Positions 22,896 to 34,666 of a stretch of DNA of 64,000 nucleotides are shown piece by piece. Source of the DNA: Cordia subcordata. Its lineage: Eukaryota > Streptophyta > Magnoliopsida > Boraginales > Cordiaceae. The notes beneath the pieces were generated by a model, which worked only from the letters and a program-made list of their open reading frames with translations, had not been told where the DNA came from and made no database searches. A program made the position numbers and the translations under genes. The stretch's first letter is position 1. The number at the start of each line of letters is the position of its first letter. The DNA lies in NCBI GenBank assembly GCA_028554755.1, contig JAPTOF010000010.1, positions 12,374,501 through 12,438,500 on the forward strand. The letters run 5' to 3'.

Positions 22896-23281
22896 TAATA
22901 TTTTAAGTGAACAAATTACAAAGTTCTTTTTATATAGTAGCAATTTTTTTACGAAATAATTGAACAAATATATTAGTTGGAAGATTGAGTTCAACTCTTG
23001 TTAAATTGCAATACCATATTGCAACAACAATACTAAACTAAAAATTAACTCTTAACTGTTTAATGATTAAAATAGGATTTGTTTGTAAAATTAAAAAAGA
23101 AATTACCACTACAGTGCACATTTGATATAAAAATTAAAAAAAGTCGTGTAAAGAAAATTACCATCATGGTGGACATTTGATATAAAAATTAAAAAAAGTC
23201 ATGTAAAGCACAAGATAAATCACTCTAGCATATATTAAACTTTTCTTTTTCAAGTCATTCTAGAGTGCCACATCACCACTT
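22896..23281. repeat. Spacer between repeat copies, with a short tandem duplication
   Basis: Contains a roughly 58-bp unit repeated twice at about 23097-23215 (ACATTTGATATAAAAATTAA, then AAAAGTCRTGTAAAG). Otherwise AT-rich with no coding. Confidence 0.6.
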
Positions 23282-24265
23282 AAACTTCTTCTTCTTCCTT
23301 TTTTTTTTTTTCAAAAGACTATCACATTAATGCTTGCTTGGCATATGTAAAACTTTTTTAAATCATTCTTACATATTAGTACTTGCATATCATATAAAAA
23401 TTACAAAAATTAAAATTAAAAATTTATAAATTAAAAATAAAAATTCAAAAGTAAAAAAAGTTAAGTATAAAAAGTAACAAACTAAAAACTAAAAAAAATT
23501 AAAAACTAGAATACAACATCATGAATTAAAAACCAGAACACCACATCATCACTTGAACACATCATGAATTGAAAACCAGAATACCACATCATCACTTGAA
23601 CTTCTCCTATTTTTAAACCATTCTAGGCTGTCATATTAATGCTTGCATGATGTATGTAAAACTTTTTCTTTCTTAAGCCATTCAAATGCATCATTTCTAG
23701 TATATCATATAAAAAATCAAAATTAAAAAAATTACAATTAAATTTTGCAAAAAAATTAATAGTAACAAATTCAAAAAGATAAATTTAGAAATCAAAATTT
23801 TAAGTTAATATATTAAAAAAACAAAAAAAAACTAAAAAGACTATCAAATTAAATATTAGAAAATTTAAAATTTAAATTTGAAAAATTAAAAATTTAAAAC
23901 TTAAAATTAAAAGATTGAAAAGATAAAAATTAAAAAGTTAAAAATAAAAAATAATTTAACAAAAACCATTTTCTTCAATTGTGACTTTTGAATTTAGCAC
24001 TTCTTCAAAAAAAACAACAATAAACTACAACAATAATGTCAAACTAGCTGTTAACTGTGTATCATTTAATGCCTAAAGTAAGATTTGTTTGTAAGATTGT
24101 TATTAAAAAGAAATAATAACTGTGCAAAGTGAAGAGTGTGGAAGTGCTAGTTTAACTAAAATTTGTAATAAGGGCATTACTATACATCACCCACTTTCTT
24201 TTTTATTTTTTTATTTATATATTTATAGAATCTTTTTATATACATACAACAAATTTTACATTAAA
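23282..24265 (+). repeat. Non-coding AT-rich repeat, copy B
   Basis: Second tandem copy of the 21995 unit. It has an extra internal 44-bp duplication at about 23513-23602 (CATCATGAATT, CACATCATCACTTGAAC words twice). Confidence 0.7.
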
Positions 24266-24491
24266 TATATTAGTTATTATCATACATAATAAATATATAA
24301 ATAAATAAAGAAAGAAGTGTGTCATTTTAGATACACAACAAAGTCTTATATTTATATCTATATACTCTAATATAACAACGGATCGAACAAAAGAAAATTA
24401 CATAAATGAAGAAAAGTAATCGTGAAAAAAATATTAAATGTAGAACGAAACCATCAGATTTTGTTACAGTTGCTAGCTAGAAGTGAGAATG

Positions 24492-26208
24492 TGTTGGATC
24501 TAATATGCTATTACCATATTCAAGATTAGGTACCGGATTTTAATTTTAATCCATAATTTATACATGGTAGCGGAAAATAGTATAATCACATGTTATACAC
24601 ATAGGAATCAACTCAAAATACATAAATATAAACAAGAACACGTGTAGATTTCGTTACCCTTGATACGAGATTTGAAGATCGATGGCCTCTTTGCGTCAAA
24701 TCTTCCTCGAAGTAGCTACCTTGTGGTTTTCTCTACTTGGACCACTCTTCTAGAACTAGGATACTTAGCTATATAGTAGGTAAGCTAAAATATAGGCTAA
24801 AATGAGAAAGATGATACTAGTGTGTGTTCTTGGTGTTAGTGTATGAAAAATATTGCACACACAACAAGAAAGAAAATATCAAAGAGCCTCATCTTAGGTT
24901 ATGCTTATCTTGTACTATTTATAGTACTAAGCTTACCTTAAAAGGATAAAATCTAGAAAATATAGAAATTTCCTCAATACCCTTCATTAAACTTTTTAGA
25001 TAAGGAATATTCTCTTGGGATAAAAGGACACCCAAATATTCTATGTCATACACTAAATATCTCCTATGTGGTCTCCGCTCATTTAATTAAGATATCTATG
25101 AGTTATATTAAGAAAACTTAGATAATTAAATCCCTTCTTAACTTCTAAACTCAAATCTTAATTAAGCAACCCACATAATAAATTCCTCATTTTGTATCCA
25201 ATAGAGACGTGGCTAGTAGAGGAACCAAAAGATATAATTACTCTTGGCTCCCAAAATAACCAAAATGTCCTTGCCACCACTTTGGCAACATCGTGGCCAT
25301 TTTGACTACAGTCTACTTCACTAAAAGACCAAAAACCCCACTCCAAGAATAATTACTGGTTAAGTAGGAGCTTGTTACATGTACTAACCTCTGTCTTTGA
25401 CCAATTGAGCGAAATGACCAAAATACCCTTCTATGTATACCCGTAGTCAAGGTCGGTCAAATGGCACCATCACCTCCAAGATTACATTTGGAACCTTGGA
25501 ATTTCTAGTCTAATGAGTAATCACCACCTAGTCATGAATCTCTTGATTTAGGGAGTGACCCACAAGCCAAATGACCAATATACCCGTAAAAGATAATATC
25601 ACTAGATTTAGATCTATAATGACCAATAAGACAAATCCAAGGGGGCACATAGACTTTATTATTGCACGTGCATGTCCTGATTGATTAGAACACAATATTT
25701 AACATACGAGGTAGACAATCTTATCACTCACGACCTCTCCTGATGGTACATCAAAAGTGTTACACCCTAACTTCACCAGTTCATCCACACATGCTCGAGA
25801 TTCAGAGCATTGGTCACTCGGAAGTAGTGAATATCTTGTTTCCTATAAATGATGGCACAGTTCCAGAAGATATACTCACGGTGATTTTGTCCAATACATG
25901 ACACACATATTAAGAGTCAAATCCAGATAATCCTTCAATGATCTAGGTAGATCATCTCTATCAGGAGATTTGCCCACTATAACCTTATTTCGATAGAATG
26001 CCCAATACTACCATCTAGCTATGGACATCTTTATGATATATCCAAACTAGACTTGGACCTGCTATGTGTACAGTCTCACTGCGCACCCAAGTTATTGGAT
26101 TACATCAGTGGACCTTTACACAATGTGTCACACATATATTCCAGAGATAATATCTATAAGAAATACTCATAAATATAATAAATAATCAAACATCTAATTC
26201 AATATCCA
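24492..26208 (-). mobile_element. LTR-like insertion (probable solo LTR, reverse orientation)
   Basis: A 1.7-kb non-coding block that abuts the truncated CYP79 3' end at 26210. It begins TGTTGGATC and ends AATATCCA; read on the minus strand it runs TGGATATTG to CCAACA, i.e. TG to CA. It has long-LTR texture and no ORF. No target duplication was found and the ends are tentative. Confidence 0.4.
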
Positions 26209-26209
26209 T

Positions 26210-26356
26210 GTACATGGTGGCCACCTCTAAATGAGAAAAGCATTGACTTCTCTGGGTCTTCTCATGAACTTAATCTCGCTAGATCATTGCATACTCACGC
26301 AAAACCATGTCTACCAAAGACCACATACCCTGATGCAACAGTTGCTGCAATATGGA
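26210..26356 (+). pseudogene. CYP79: CYP79 3' end fragment (duplicate)
   Basis: Encodes the last 48 or so residues of CYP79 (PPLNEKSIDFSGSSHELN, then PKTTYPDATVAAIWKH and stop TGA). It aligns from ACATGG onward with 21526-21670. The stop codon differs: TAG in the main gene is TGG here, so the fragment extends three residues. The upstream heme loop and everything before it are absent. It could belong to a second gene copy truncated by the block to its left. Confidence 0.75.
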
Positions 26357-27120
26357 AGCATTGACGTTTCTATGTTAATAAGCCCTAAATATATAACTCT
26401 AATGCACTTTGCTTTGTGAAGAATAGAATACAAGATTAAATAGAGTGCCTTGTTATTTCTTTCGTTGGCATAATAAAGTAATAAAGTTCCAAATATGGTT
26501 TCAGAATTTGGCGGCAAATAAAATGGAATTACGTTGCTTTTGAATGTTGATAACAACTTTTCTATTCTCTATGTGTCGTTTTATATATTTAACACTATAT
26601 TTTAGGTCTAATAGTAATTAATTTATCTTATTTGGCTTACTTTAAGCCGAACACCATAATTGACTTCAAGTGATCATCTCAAACCTAAATTAACATGACC
26701 GGCAAGACAATCTTCTATTTCAAAGCCTCCCCACGCATAGGAGTAAAACATTATCATTATTCTGAGTTCTTTTTGCTATGTGACCCTTGATTTCTCATGT
26801 GGATTCTTGAAACTTCATAAAAGAACTCTTCCGAATTTAAAAGCTTACTGGCCAAATTGTCTACGAGGTATGTTGATAGATTTTCACCTCTAAAAAGTTT
26901 TTCATATTATTTATCTGTATCGTAAGTATGATACTGTGACATTATAATTTCTAAAGGTGTAGAGATTATTTGGTATACGAATTATATTCTGTATTTTAGA
27001 AACTTTGTTGACAGAATTTCATATTTAACATGTTGAATCTTCCAATGACAAAAGAATTCTCTCTCAACGTAGGAAAACTTTCCATTATTAGAAAACCCTA
27101 TCACAAACCTAGAACCTTCA
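26357..27120. other. Duplicated CYP79 3' flank, then intergenic
   Basis: 26357-26680 repeats the flank at 21671-21990. From 26690 on I see no coding signal or recognisable element. Confidence 0.5.
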
Positions 27121-27589
27121 CCTCCTCCATTCATGGCTGGCCTTTGGCCACCGGAGGAGGATTTTTTCTCCTCTCTCTACCAATGCAGTGGTGGTTCCTT
27201 TGCAATAGCAGGACCAGTCGGTGAAAAACGCAAACCTCTAAAGCTCAACCGCCGCCATCTTGGTCTGCACAAGCGTGGCAGAGAGGTTTCGATTCTGTGC
27301 AAAAAGCCCCCAAGCCTTGCATTGATTTGATGCGTGAACTAGAGTCTTTCAAGAATGGTCAAGCTATCAAGATGAGTTTGACACTTTTGCAGCGCGTCTG
27401 AAGTACGCTGTCGTGGGGAAGTTTGCTTTTTTTTAAAAGGGTTAACCAGAGGAGAACTCCTTTCCCACCTGGCCAGAGGCCCCTTAACCAGGCGGGAGGT
27501 AAATCGAGGGATGTGCGTGAGTGGCAGCCCGACCAGGGAGAGGACCAACGGGCGTGGAAATCCAGCAACAGATGAGGATGGATGTGATT

Positions 27590-27979
27590 AAGGCTATTTC
27601 TAATAGTTTTTTTTATTTTTTTTAATTTAAATAATTTGAGTTTTTTTTTATATTTTGGGATCTATATTCTCAATTCTATTTTAACAGCTTTCTTATTTTT
27701 ACCAAAATTTCAGTTTAGAGAATCTCAATTTCAGTTTACTCCAACAGTCCTCTATTTTATAATATTACAGTCTTAAAGCTATAGGAATGGAGGGTAGGAT
27801 TTGGGTGTTAGTTTTGAGAGATGAAAAAAAATCCCTATATATGAATGTTTTATTTTAGAGTTGAAAAAAACTTAAAATTTTGGAATGAGATAGGAGAACT
27901 GTTAGAGAACTTTATTATTAACAACTCTGTTAAATATGAGGAATTTTGTGTTCTAGGGATTTGTTGGAATTAGCTTAGG
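27590..27979. mobile_element. MITE-like insertion in the LINE ORF1 region
   Basis: About 390 bp, non-coding, AT-rich, with imperfect inverted ends (left AGGCTATTTCTAATAG; reverse complement of right TAAGCTAATTCCAACAA). Internal inverted similarity also occurs between CCAACAGTCCTCTATTTT (left) and the complement of GATAGGAGAACTGTTAGAG (right). The flanks are TAA and TAG, so a 3-bp target duplication of the Tourist type is possible but not exact. Confidence 0.5.
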
Positions 27980-29200
27980 CGACTTATATCCTAGCTAGGC
28001 TTCTCTGGGCCTTGCGGCATCAAATCCTGAAATCCATGCCATGTAGTTTTCAAGCTTACCAATATGGCCGACTGTGAAAGGGTTTGGGGAAGTGGCTTGT
28101 GGGATGTTGAAACCCTTGCTTATGAATGATTCGACTGTAAAAGGGTTTTGATCAGGAAGTGGGATTTAAACACCTCCCCAAGTACTTCACAAGGTGATTT
28201 CATGTTGGCCATGCTAAGGAGGATTGCCACACTGATTTGGAGAAGATAGCCCAAAATAACGAGAAGGCTGAACCTGCTTGTCAAAATGCTAGTAAGACGC
28301 GAGGACGAAAGGGAAAGGGGGCAAGGAAGAAACTAATAATGCGAAGGGCACAGAAGATTCACGACAATCGGACCTAAATGGGGAAAAGACGTGAAGAGCA
28401 AGAAGGCACGAGATAGGACAGAAATGCACAAGACGGATGGGTTGAAAGCAACAAGAGTAGGAGAAAATTGAACTTCCAGTGCAAGGAAGGCCCGGCAATG
28501 AAAAGTATAGTCATTAACGAGAATCATGCTCAGGGAAATAAGAGTGGGCAGATTAATAATTGTGTTACGTTTGAAGAAGGTAAAGGTAAACAGGTGGTAT
28601 GAATTTGAGGTGCTCGGAGATTTGAACAATGAGGATTTTGAAGTTGGGCAGACATCTGGCAAAGATACTGTTATTGTGACTTCTCTTGATAAGAATGCCA
28701 GCCGTGACATCACAGATGAAGTTCACGCTCTTGAGAATGCAGAGATGGGCCGTGAAGACTAGAATGTTAGACATAATATTATGCGGGCCATTTAGGCTTG
28801 TGCTCACGAATAGTGAACATGTATGGATGATAGAGGATGGATGAGCAAATTGAGCGAATCAGAACAACGAGTGAGAGGAAGGAAAATACCCCCAATTCAG
28901 AAGATAGGGCCACAGAGGACATTTTGGATAATGGAGATAAGGAAGATGAAAACGTTGAGCATGTAGAAGATGCAATGGCCAGAGAGGCAGTAGATAGCCG
29001 TGGGGAGAAGTAGGCCCTGAAGTTGCAAGGATGGTCAAAACTCCAGAGGTTAACGTGGATGTGGAGATTCAAATAGACCAGTCAGTTCGCTTTGAGGGAA
29101 TTTTAACAGCAAGAAAAATTCTAAAAAGGTGAAATTTAAGCCGTCTAAAATTTCGTGACCTTTCCTCGGGAGTAAAGGCTCGACTAAGGGGCCAACAGTT

Positions 29201-29744
29201 CTAAATCCTCCAAGAATCAAAAACGATTTGTGGCCTAATTTGGAACATTAGGGGGTTGCGAAAGTTAAAAGCATTAGGAGATTGAAAAACTTGATCAGGA
29301 TGCATCATCCAAAGATCATTGCTATTCTTAAGCCTTTTGTAGCAGCTAAACAGATACAAGAGTACGGTCGTAAGTTGGGTTTTGATAAGTTTCTTACTAA
29401 TATTAATAATACAATTTGGATGTTCTGGAAGGATGATTTCAAGATGGAGATGGTCAAGGATCATCCACGGGCTTTGACTGTGAAAATCAAGAATGCGTGG
29501 TTTCCTACTTTTGCTGCGGTCGATGCTGGGAACCTTATCATGAAGAGACGTGAATTTTGTACGGAACTTGCGGAGACAAGCTAATAGTATGACTAATCCT
29601 TGGTTAGCAAGAGGGGATTTTAATACTTTCTTGCATGCCAGTGAGCGTCTTTATGGAGCAACGCCTAAAACTCAATCCATAGACGAATTTGAGAATCGTC
29701 TTCTAGATTGTGGTTTGGAGGATGCGGGTTTCTTGGACAGTTAG
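29201..29744 (+). pseudogene. LINE endonuclease domain remnant
   Basis: After NDLWPNLEH the text reads RLKNLIRMHHPKIIAILKPF, the N-terminal strand of plant LINE endonucleases with the catalytic Glu position replaced by Lys (expected EPF, seen KPF). GDFNT (residues typical of the Asp/Asn catalytic pair) follows near 29615 in a different frame. Stop at 29582-29584 and a frame change. Confidence 0.65.
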
Positions 29745-30249
29745 GTACACTTGGACTAACAAAAGAACGTTTCAAAGACTTCACAGTGTATGTATCAAAC
29801 TCGAATGGGTGAATTCTTGTCCGAAAATGAGTGTCGAGTTATCTTTCTATGGATGGTTCTGATCATTCTCCACTTTTAATCGCGTGTAAGAGGAATGACA
29901 GCAAAGACCTTCTTCTTTTCGCTTTCTTAATGCTTGGATGAAGAACCAGTCTTTCACAGAATTTGTCGAACTATTTGGGAGGTGCACATAGAGGGAAAAG
30001 GTTTATGGAAATTCTGGCATAAATAGCAGCATCTTAAAGTGAGGCCAAAATCTTGGAACAAAAATGTGTTTGATGATATTTTCGAGCGTGGTAACAAGCT
30101 AAGAAGGAGGCTCAACAAGCTGAATTAGATTTTCAGAGGACTGTTTCTCAGGCTGACAAGGATCACCTAGAAAAAAAATGCTATGATAATTTAAGCACGG
30201 TTTTGCCTATCGAAGAGGCTTTTTGGCAACAGAAGTCGAGCATTCGCTG

Positions 30250-31335
30250 GCTAATGGAAGGTGTAAGAAACGGGTGAAAAATGTCATCCACTCAATGAAG
30301 AATGAGGAGGGTAATTTGCTTTTGACTGAGGAGGATAATTCTGGTTTTTATCTCGAGTGTTGGGATATTGTTGGGATATTATTGGGAAGACTTGCACTGT
30401 GCATGAAGGACTTTTTCTCTGGTGGAGAATTGCCAAAAAGGGTGACGTTTACTTCAATAGTACTCATCGCAAAGAAGGAGAAAGCCAATTGTTGCGCAGA
30501 GTTCAGACCAATCAGCTTTTGTAATTTGTACGTCTTGAACAATATTATTACGAAGGTTATGGTCAACCATTTGCCTCCGATTTTGTGTTGTATTATTTCA
30601 TAAAATGAGAGTGGCTTTGTCTCTAATTGACTGATAGGTGGTAACATCTTATTGGTGCAAGAACTTATCCATTCCTTTGGTGCAGGAGTTTCAGGTCCCA
30701 ACGCCCTTCTAAATTTGGATATAGCGAAAGCTTATGATCGATTAGATGAGGTGTTGGTGGACAAGATACACAGGATGTGTTTCCAATTGTTGATTTTCTA
30801 TTTTTTGAATGGAAGGCAGGCTGGTTATTTCAAATCTAGGAGAGGGTTAAGATAGGGGATCTTATATCGTGTTTTCTGTTCATCTTAGGTGTAGAGTTTT
30901 TGTCAAAGGAATTAAATGACTTCTTAAAAAAGGATCCTACAATATTATTATCGGTCTAGTAGAACAATTAGAGTGTCTCACTTGGCTTTTGCTAATGATA
31001 GGGTGATCTCTGCTAATGGTAGTCGGACATCCCTGAAACGAATCGTGGACTTCCTTAACACTTATGAGAAGGCATCAGGGCAAAAAGTCAACCACTCAAA
31101 AAGTGGTTTTATTGTCTCGAATAAAGCTAGTAATGACATGGTGGAGATTATTAGGCGTGCCACGGGCTTCATGCGTCAAACTCTACCGATACGTGGTCCG
31201 AGTGTGCCTTTTCATAAAGGTCATAAAAAATATATCTTGGAAAATTTAATTCTTGGTAAGTTTCAAACTAATGACATTTTCTATGATCGATTTTTAGTAA
31301 TTAAAACATTGAAATTGAAAATAGTGATATATTAA
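30250..31335 (+). pseudogene. LINE reverse transcriptase remnant
   Basis: Fragments in order: the palm-entry region around 30460-30600 (IVLIAKKEKANCCAEFRPIS), LNLDIAKAYDRLDEV, RRGLR*GDLISCFLF, and SHLAFANDRVI, then the thumb segment YEKASGQKVNHSKSGFIVSN. These correspond to RT blocks 1-6 of plant LINEs. FADD to FAND removes a catalytic Asp. Truncated after about 31250. Confidence 0.7.
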
Positions 31336-31340
31336 GAAAT

Positions 31341-31972
31341 AGATTTTATAGTCCATGCAACACTAAAATATAAATAAATTTTGTGAAATTTAATTATGTC
31401 ATTTTTTACGAGAGATATGTGGTAATTGAATATAACATTTAAATTAAAAAATAAAAAATTTGATCTAGAAAAGGAAAGGAATTATATATTTATTAGAGCT
31501 TATCTCATTTTTGGTGGAAAAATACTTGATAGAATTAGGATACGTGTCATTAAAAATATATAATCATGGACTCTGCTTTTTAAAATATATGAGCTAAATT
31601 ATTCTAAAGGTCACAAACTATGCAACTAGTTTTGTTTTTACCATCGAACTGTTTTTGGTTCCAAAAGGACCATTAATTTTTCAAAATAATCTCATTCAAT
31701 CAATTCCATTAAAAAAACTTAACAAATTTTAGTTAAAATATAGATACTTAAGATTTAAGTGACTTGGAAATTTTTTTCTTTTTATTTAATTAATTTTTAA
31801 TCTCTTTTTATTTCTTTATTTTTTTCCCCCTTTCTTCTCCACGTTACCGTCAACATTAAAGATTCTAACCTAATGAATACAAGAATTGTTCTAATACTCC
31901 CCAAATTTGTTTAGTTAATCTTTATCTTTATATTAAGTATGATATTAAGGAGATTTTTAATAATTTATAATT
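31341..31972. other. AT-rich intergenic, no gene seen
   Basis: Long T and A tracts. A segment at 31605-31720 (CACAAACTATGCAACTAG, then a CCAAAAGGACC word) looks like one arm of a dispersed repeat, but I found no matching second arm here. Confidence 0.5.
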
Positions 31973-32875
31973 AGATAAAATGTATCAGATCTCCCTGTGA
32001 TTTTTCATAAGTGCACAATACTCCTCTGGTGCTCAAAGTTCTACCACAAGTTCTTGTGGTTATTAAAAGTTCGATGTGCACTCCCTACCATTTACACTTC
32101 CCTAATAATGTTAAAATTTACAGCAAAAAAGTCATTAATAACTTTACCCGTTCATTTAATTTACCCCACTCTTTTAATTTTCTTTCGCTCATTTAATTTA
32201 CCCCACTCTTTTAATTTTCTTTCTTTTTCTTCTTCTTTTTTGGTCAAACATGTGTATAACAATAAATAAAGACAAAAATTTTCAAATACCCAAAAAACGA
32301 TTGACAAAAGATGCATGTTGGCCAGCTTACACAGAATTTCGAGAAGGCCACCCAATCATTCAGGACCATACTACTGTTTTCATTATTTTTTCTTTTTTTA
32401 ATGTTTGGGAAGACTAATTATTTTATTTCCCCCAAGAGGGAGGCCCAGGGTTCGAATCTTATGAGGTGGGAGTTTCAAAAAATAAACAGGCTAATTATTC
32501 TATAATTTTGCTAACTAAAATCTGAAACTGGCCACCAAACTCCTAAAGTTACAAAAGAAAAAAAACGAATTGCCAGGCACGATCTGCATGAGAAACTATG
32601 ATCTCAATTTGATTTTAACTATATATTCATATTCAAAGTTACCAATTTGTGAATTTTTTAGTGTTTGATAATTTAAAAAAAAAAAAAATTGGGATAAGGC
32701 TATTAATGTCTTTTTGTTAAAAAGTTTAGCACCGTTAAGAGTGTGTAGAATGGTGAGGGGTGTGCATGAGATTTTTACTCACCACAAGGACTTGTTGTCG
32801 GACTTTTGGCACTATAGAGGAATGTTGTACACTTATGGTGGACTATAAGAAGGTCTAAAGTATTTACCCTTTGTA
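31973..32875. mobile_element. Foldback (long inverted-repeat) MITE-like element
   Basis: The first 190 bp (from about 31978) match the reverse complement of 32690-32871 imperfectly: CATAAGTGCACAATACTCCT against CATAAGTGTACAACATTCCT, then CACAAGTTCTTGTGGT, and AAAAAGTCATTAATA against AAAAAGACATTAATAG. The centre holds a 36-bp T-rich unit repeated twice (32152-32224), a SINE-like B-box word GGTTCGAATC near 32450, and no coding. Ends resemble those of the element at 36138. No clear target duplication. Confidence 0.6.
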
Positions 32876-33179
32876 GTTTTTCTCAATGTACTATCTATTA
32901 AAATGTAACAATCAATTATTCTTTAAACTACATACATTCTTTTGGTTTTGGACTTATCTTTTAAACATCATACTGATTCCAACAAAAATCAATCAATATA
33001 AATATTTTGCACTTGTATAGTCAAATTATTCAAATTTAAAAGTAGACAATTTTGAAAAATATTTTCTTAATATAAATTTTTCCATGCGTAGGCAAATTAC
33101 ATTACATTTCACCTATACTATATATCTATATATCAAACTAACAAAATTTCATGAATATCATAAACTATATTGTAATGCC

Positions 33180-33513
33180 CGTTGTCCTCATTTCCTATTT
33201 AGTAGGAAAGGCAATGGGGCGGGATAGGGGCAGGGTGTGCTTACCCCTACTTTACACCTGTTAATAAAACTCCCGCCTCTACCCCTATCATATACCTATA
33301 TTGAGGTAAACTTTTACACTATCGTCCCTACCCTAATTGGATAGGAAAAACTCCTCCAGAGTACCCGTTAACAAAACCAATGACATTAGAATTTTTTTAA
33401 AAAAATACTAATAATAAGAACGTATAAAAATAGGTTAACTTTTATAATTAAACCAAAAAAATGGTTTTAATGATAATAAAGTTTATGTTGAAATATATAA
33501 AAATATATTAGAA

Positions 33514-33545
<32 letters not shown>

Positions 33546-33594
33546 ATATAATATTTATATTAAAAATATATGAGAACGTAAAAGATGTAACATA
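33180..33594. repeat. G/C-word-rich repeat flank and (TA)n tract
   Basis: 33210-33350 contains GGGGCGGGATAGGGGCAGGG and CCCCTAC-type words unlike the surrounding AT-rich DNA. Similar words in inverted order occur at 34680-34780, on the other side of the Helitron-like insert. They look like two arms of one older repeat. A (TA)n run lies at 33511-33540. Confidence 0.4.
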
Positions 33595-34666
33595 TTTATA
33601 CTATATTATATAGAAGAACCCTTTACAATATAATAATGACAAGTGTCACACAAATAGTATTCTTAAAATCTTTTTATCAGGTGGCTCTCTTACATTACAA
33701 CGATATCAACCGCTATATTTGGTGAATAAATGATTTTATTTTATTGAAATTTATATTGATTTACTAATTTATTTTAATATTTACATATTACATCCGAGAA
33801 TTATAACATGCAATCTAGATTGATTGCAGATATCTATGGTAACTCTCTAATTTGGTTGTTATCAAATCGTTACCTATTTTAATTGTTTTCTATTACTATA
33901 ATCAGAAATTATTGCAATTTACTTCATATATCATTATTGTATAATGCTATTTATGGTAATTTGAGTTTTGGTTAATATCGAAAAATTGCCTTTTTATTAA
34001 TATATTTTTATATTCAGATCCTATATTCTATATTATGTTTTTTTTTAGTGAAACTATCACCCACCTACGACATTACACACTATAGATCTTTCAGCTTTTT
34101 AATTTTATTTTGTCCCTTCGGTTAATTGTCTTCTTTTGAAACTTCAATATCTATCCTTTCTTTCAAAACGATCTTTTTATTGCAAAATTGGTAGCAGGTA
34201 TTCTTTGATTCATAGATAGCTTGATATCCAGGTACTCATCTCATCTTGATATTTCGTTTACTTTTTATTTTTCAGAATTTATTTGTATTTTTTATGTGTG
34301 TTTTTATCTATAAAACTATTAGTGCTCTTATCCATTAATAACAATAATTTTTCTTATGAAATATCTACAATAATTAAATAGACTACTTAAATTTAAAAAG
34401 GAAAAAAAAAGAAGGTTTTCGTTTGGAAAAAGAAAAGACGATCTACATTTATTTAAGTTTAACTCATTTGTAGAGGTAAAACTATTATTGAATTAGAACA
34501 GTTATTAAAAGAGAAACATAAATTCTATTTTCTATACGAATCCATATTTATTTAATTCTTAAAATATAATTTGATAGTAATGTTTAGATTAATATAAAAA
34601 AACTCTATTTTTAAGAAAAACTAATCATATATTTCACGCCCGTGCGTGGCATGGGTGTTACACTAG
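33595..34666 (+). mobile_element. Probable non-autonomous Helitron
   Basis: The right end shows the Helitron signature: a GC-rich hairpin (34636-34656, CGCCCGTGCGTGGCATGGGTG) followed by TTACA and CTAG at 34663-34666, with T next. The left end has a TATACTATATTATATAGAAG-type start and an early TGACAAGTGTCA motif, as in many plant Helitron 5' ends, with A as the preceding base, fitting insertion between A and T. No Rep/helicase coding. The 5' TC dinucleotide is degraded. Confidence 0.55.

Larger units (their letters stand above)
27130..31340 (+). mobile_element. Degenerate LINE (non-LTR retrotransposon)
   Basis: ORF1-like text starts at an ATG at 27133 (MAGLWPPEEDFFSSL) and is scattered through 28300-29100 as basic and acidic stretches. 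An apurinic endonuclease start follows at 29240-29580 (RLKNLIRMHHPKIIAIL; then RGDFNTFLHASER near 29612). Reverse transcriptase fragments cover 30280-31250 (LNLDIAKAYDRLDEVLVDKI near 30715, GDLISCFLF near 30856, SHLAFANDRVI near 30975). The usual plant LINE catalytic phrase FADD is FAND here. Every domain is broken by stops and frame changes; no poly-A tail or target duplication is evident. Confidence 0.75.

Noticed and set aside
27030..27224. Possible host gene at 27 kb
   Set aside because: Overlaps the start of the LINE and shows no homology beyond that; no splice-supported continuation.
32440..32465. tRNA-like B box GGTTCGAATC (and a similar word at 35300)
   Set aside because: No A box, no cloverleaf and no complete SINE around it; too short to call a tRNA or SINE.
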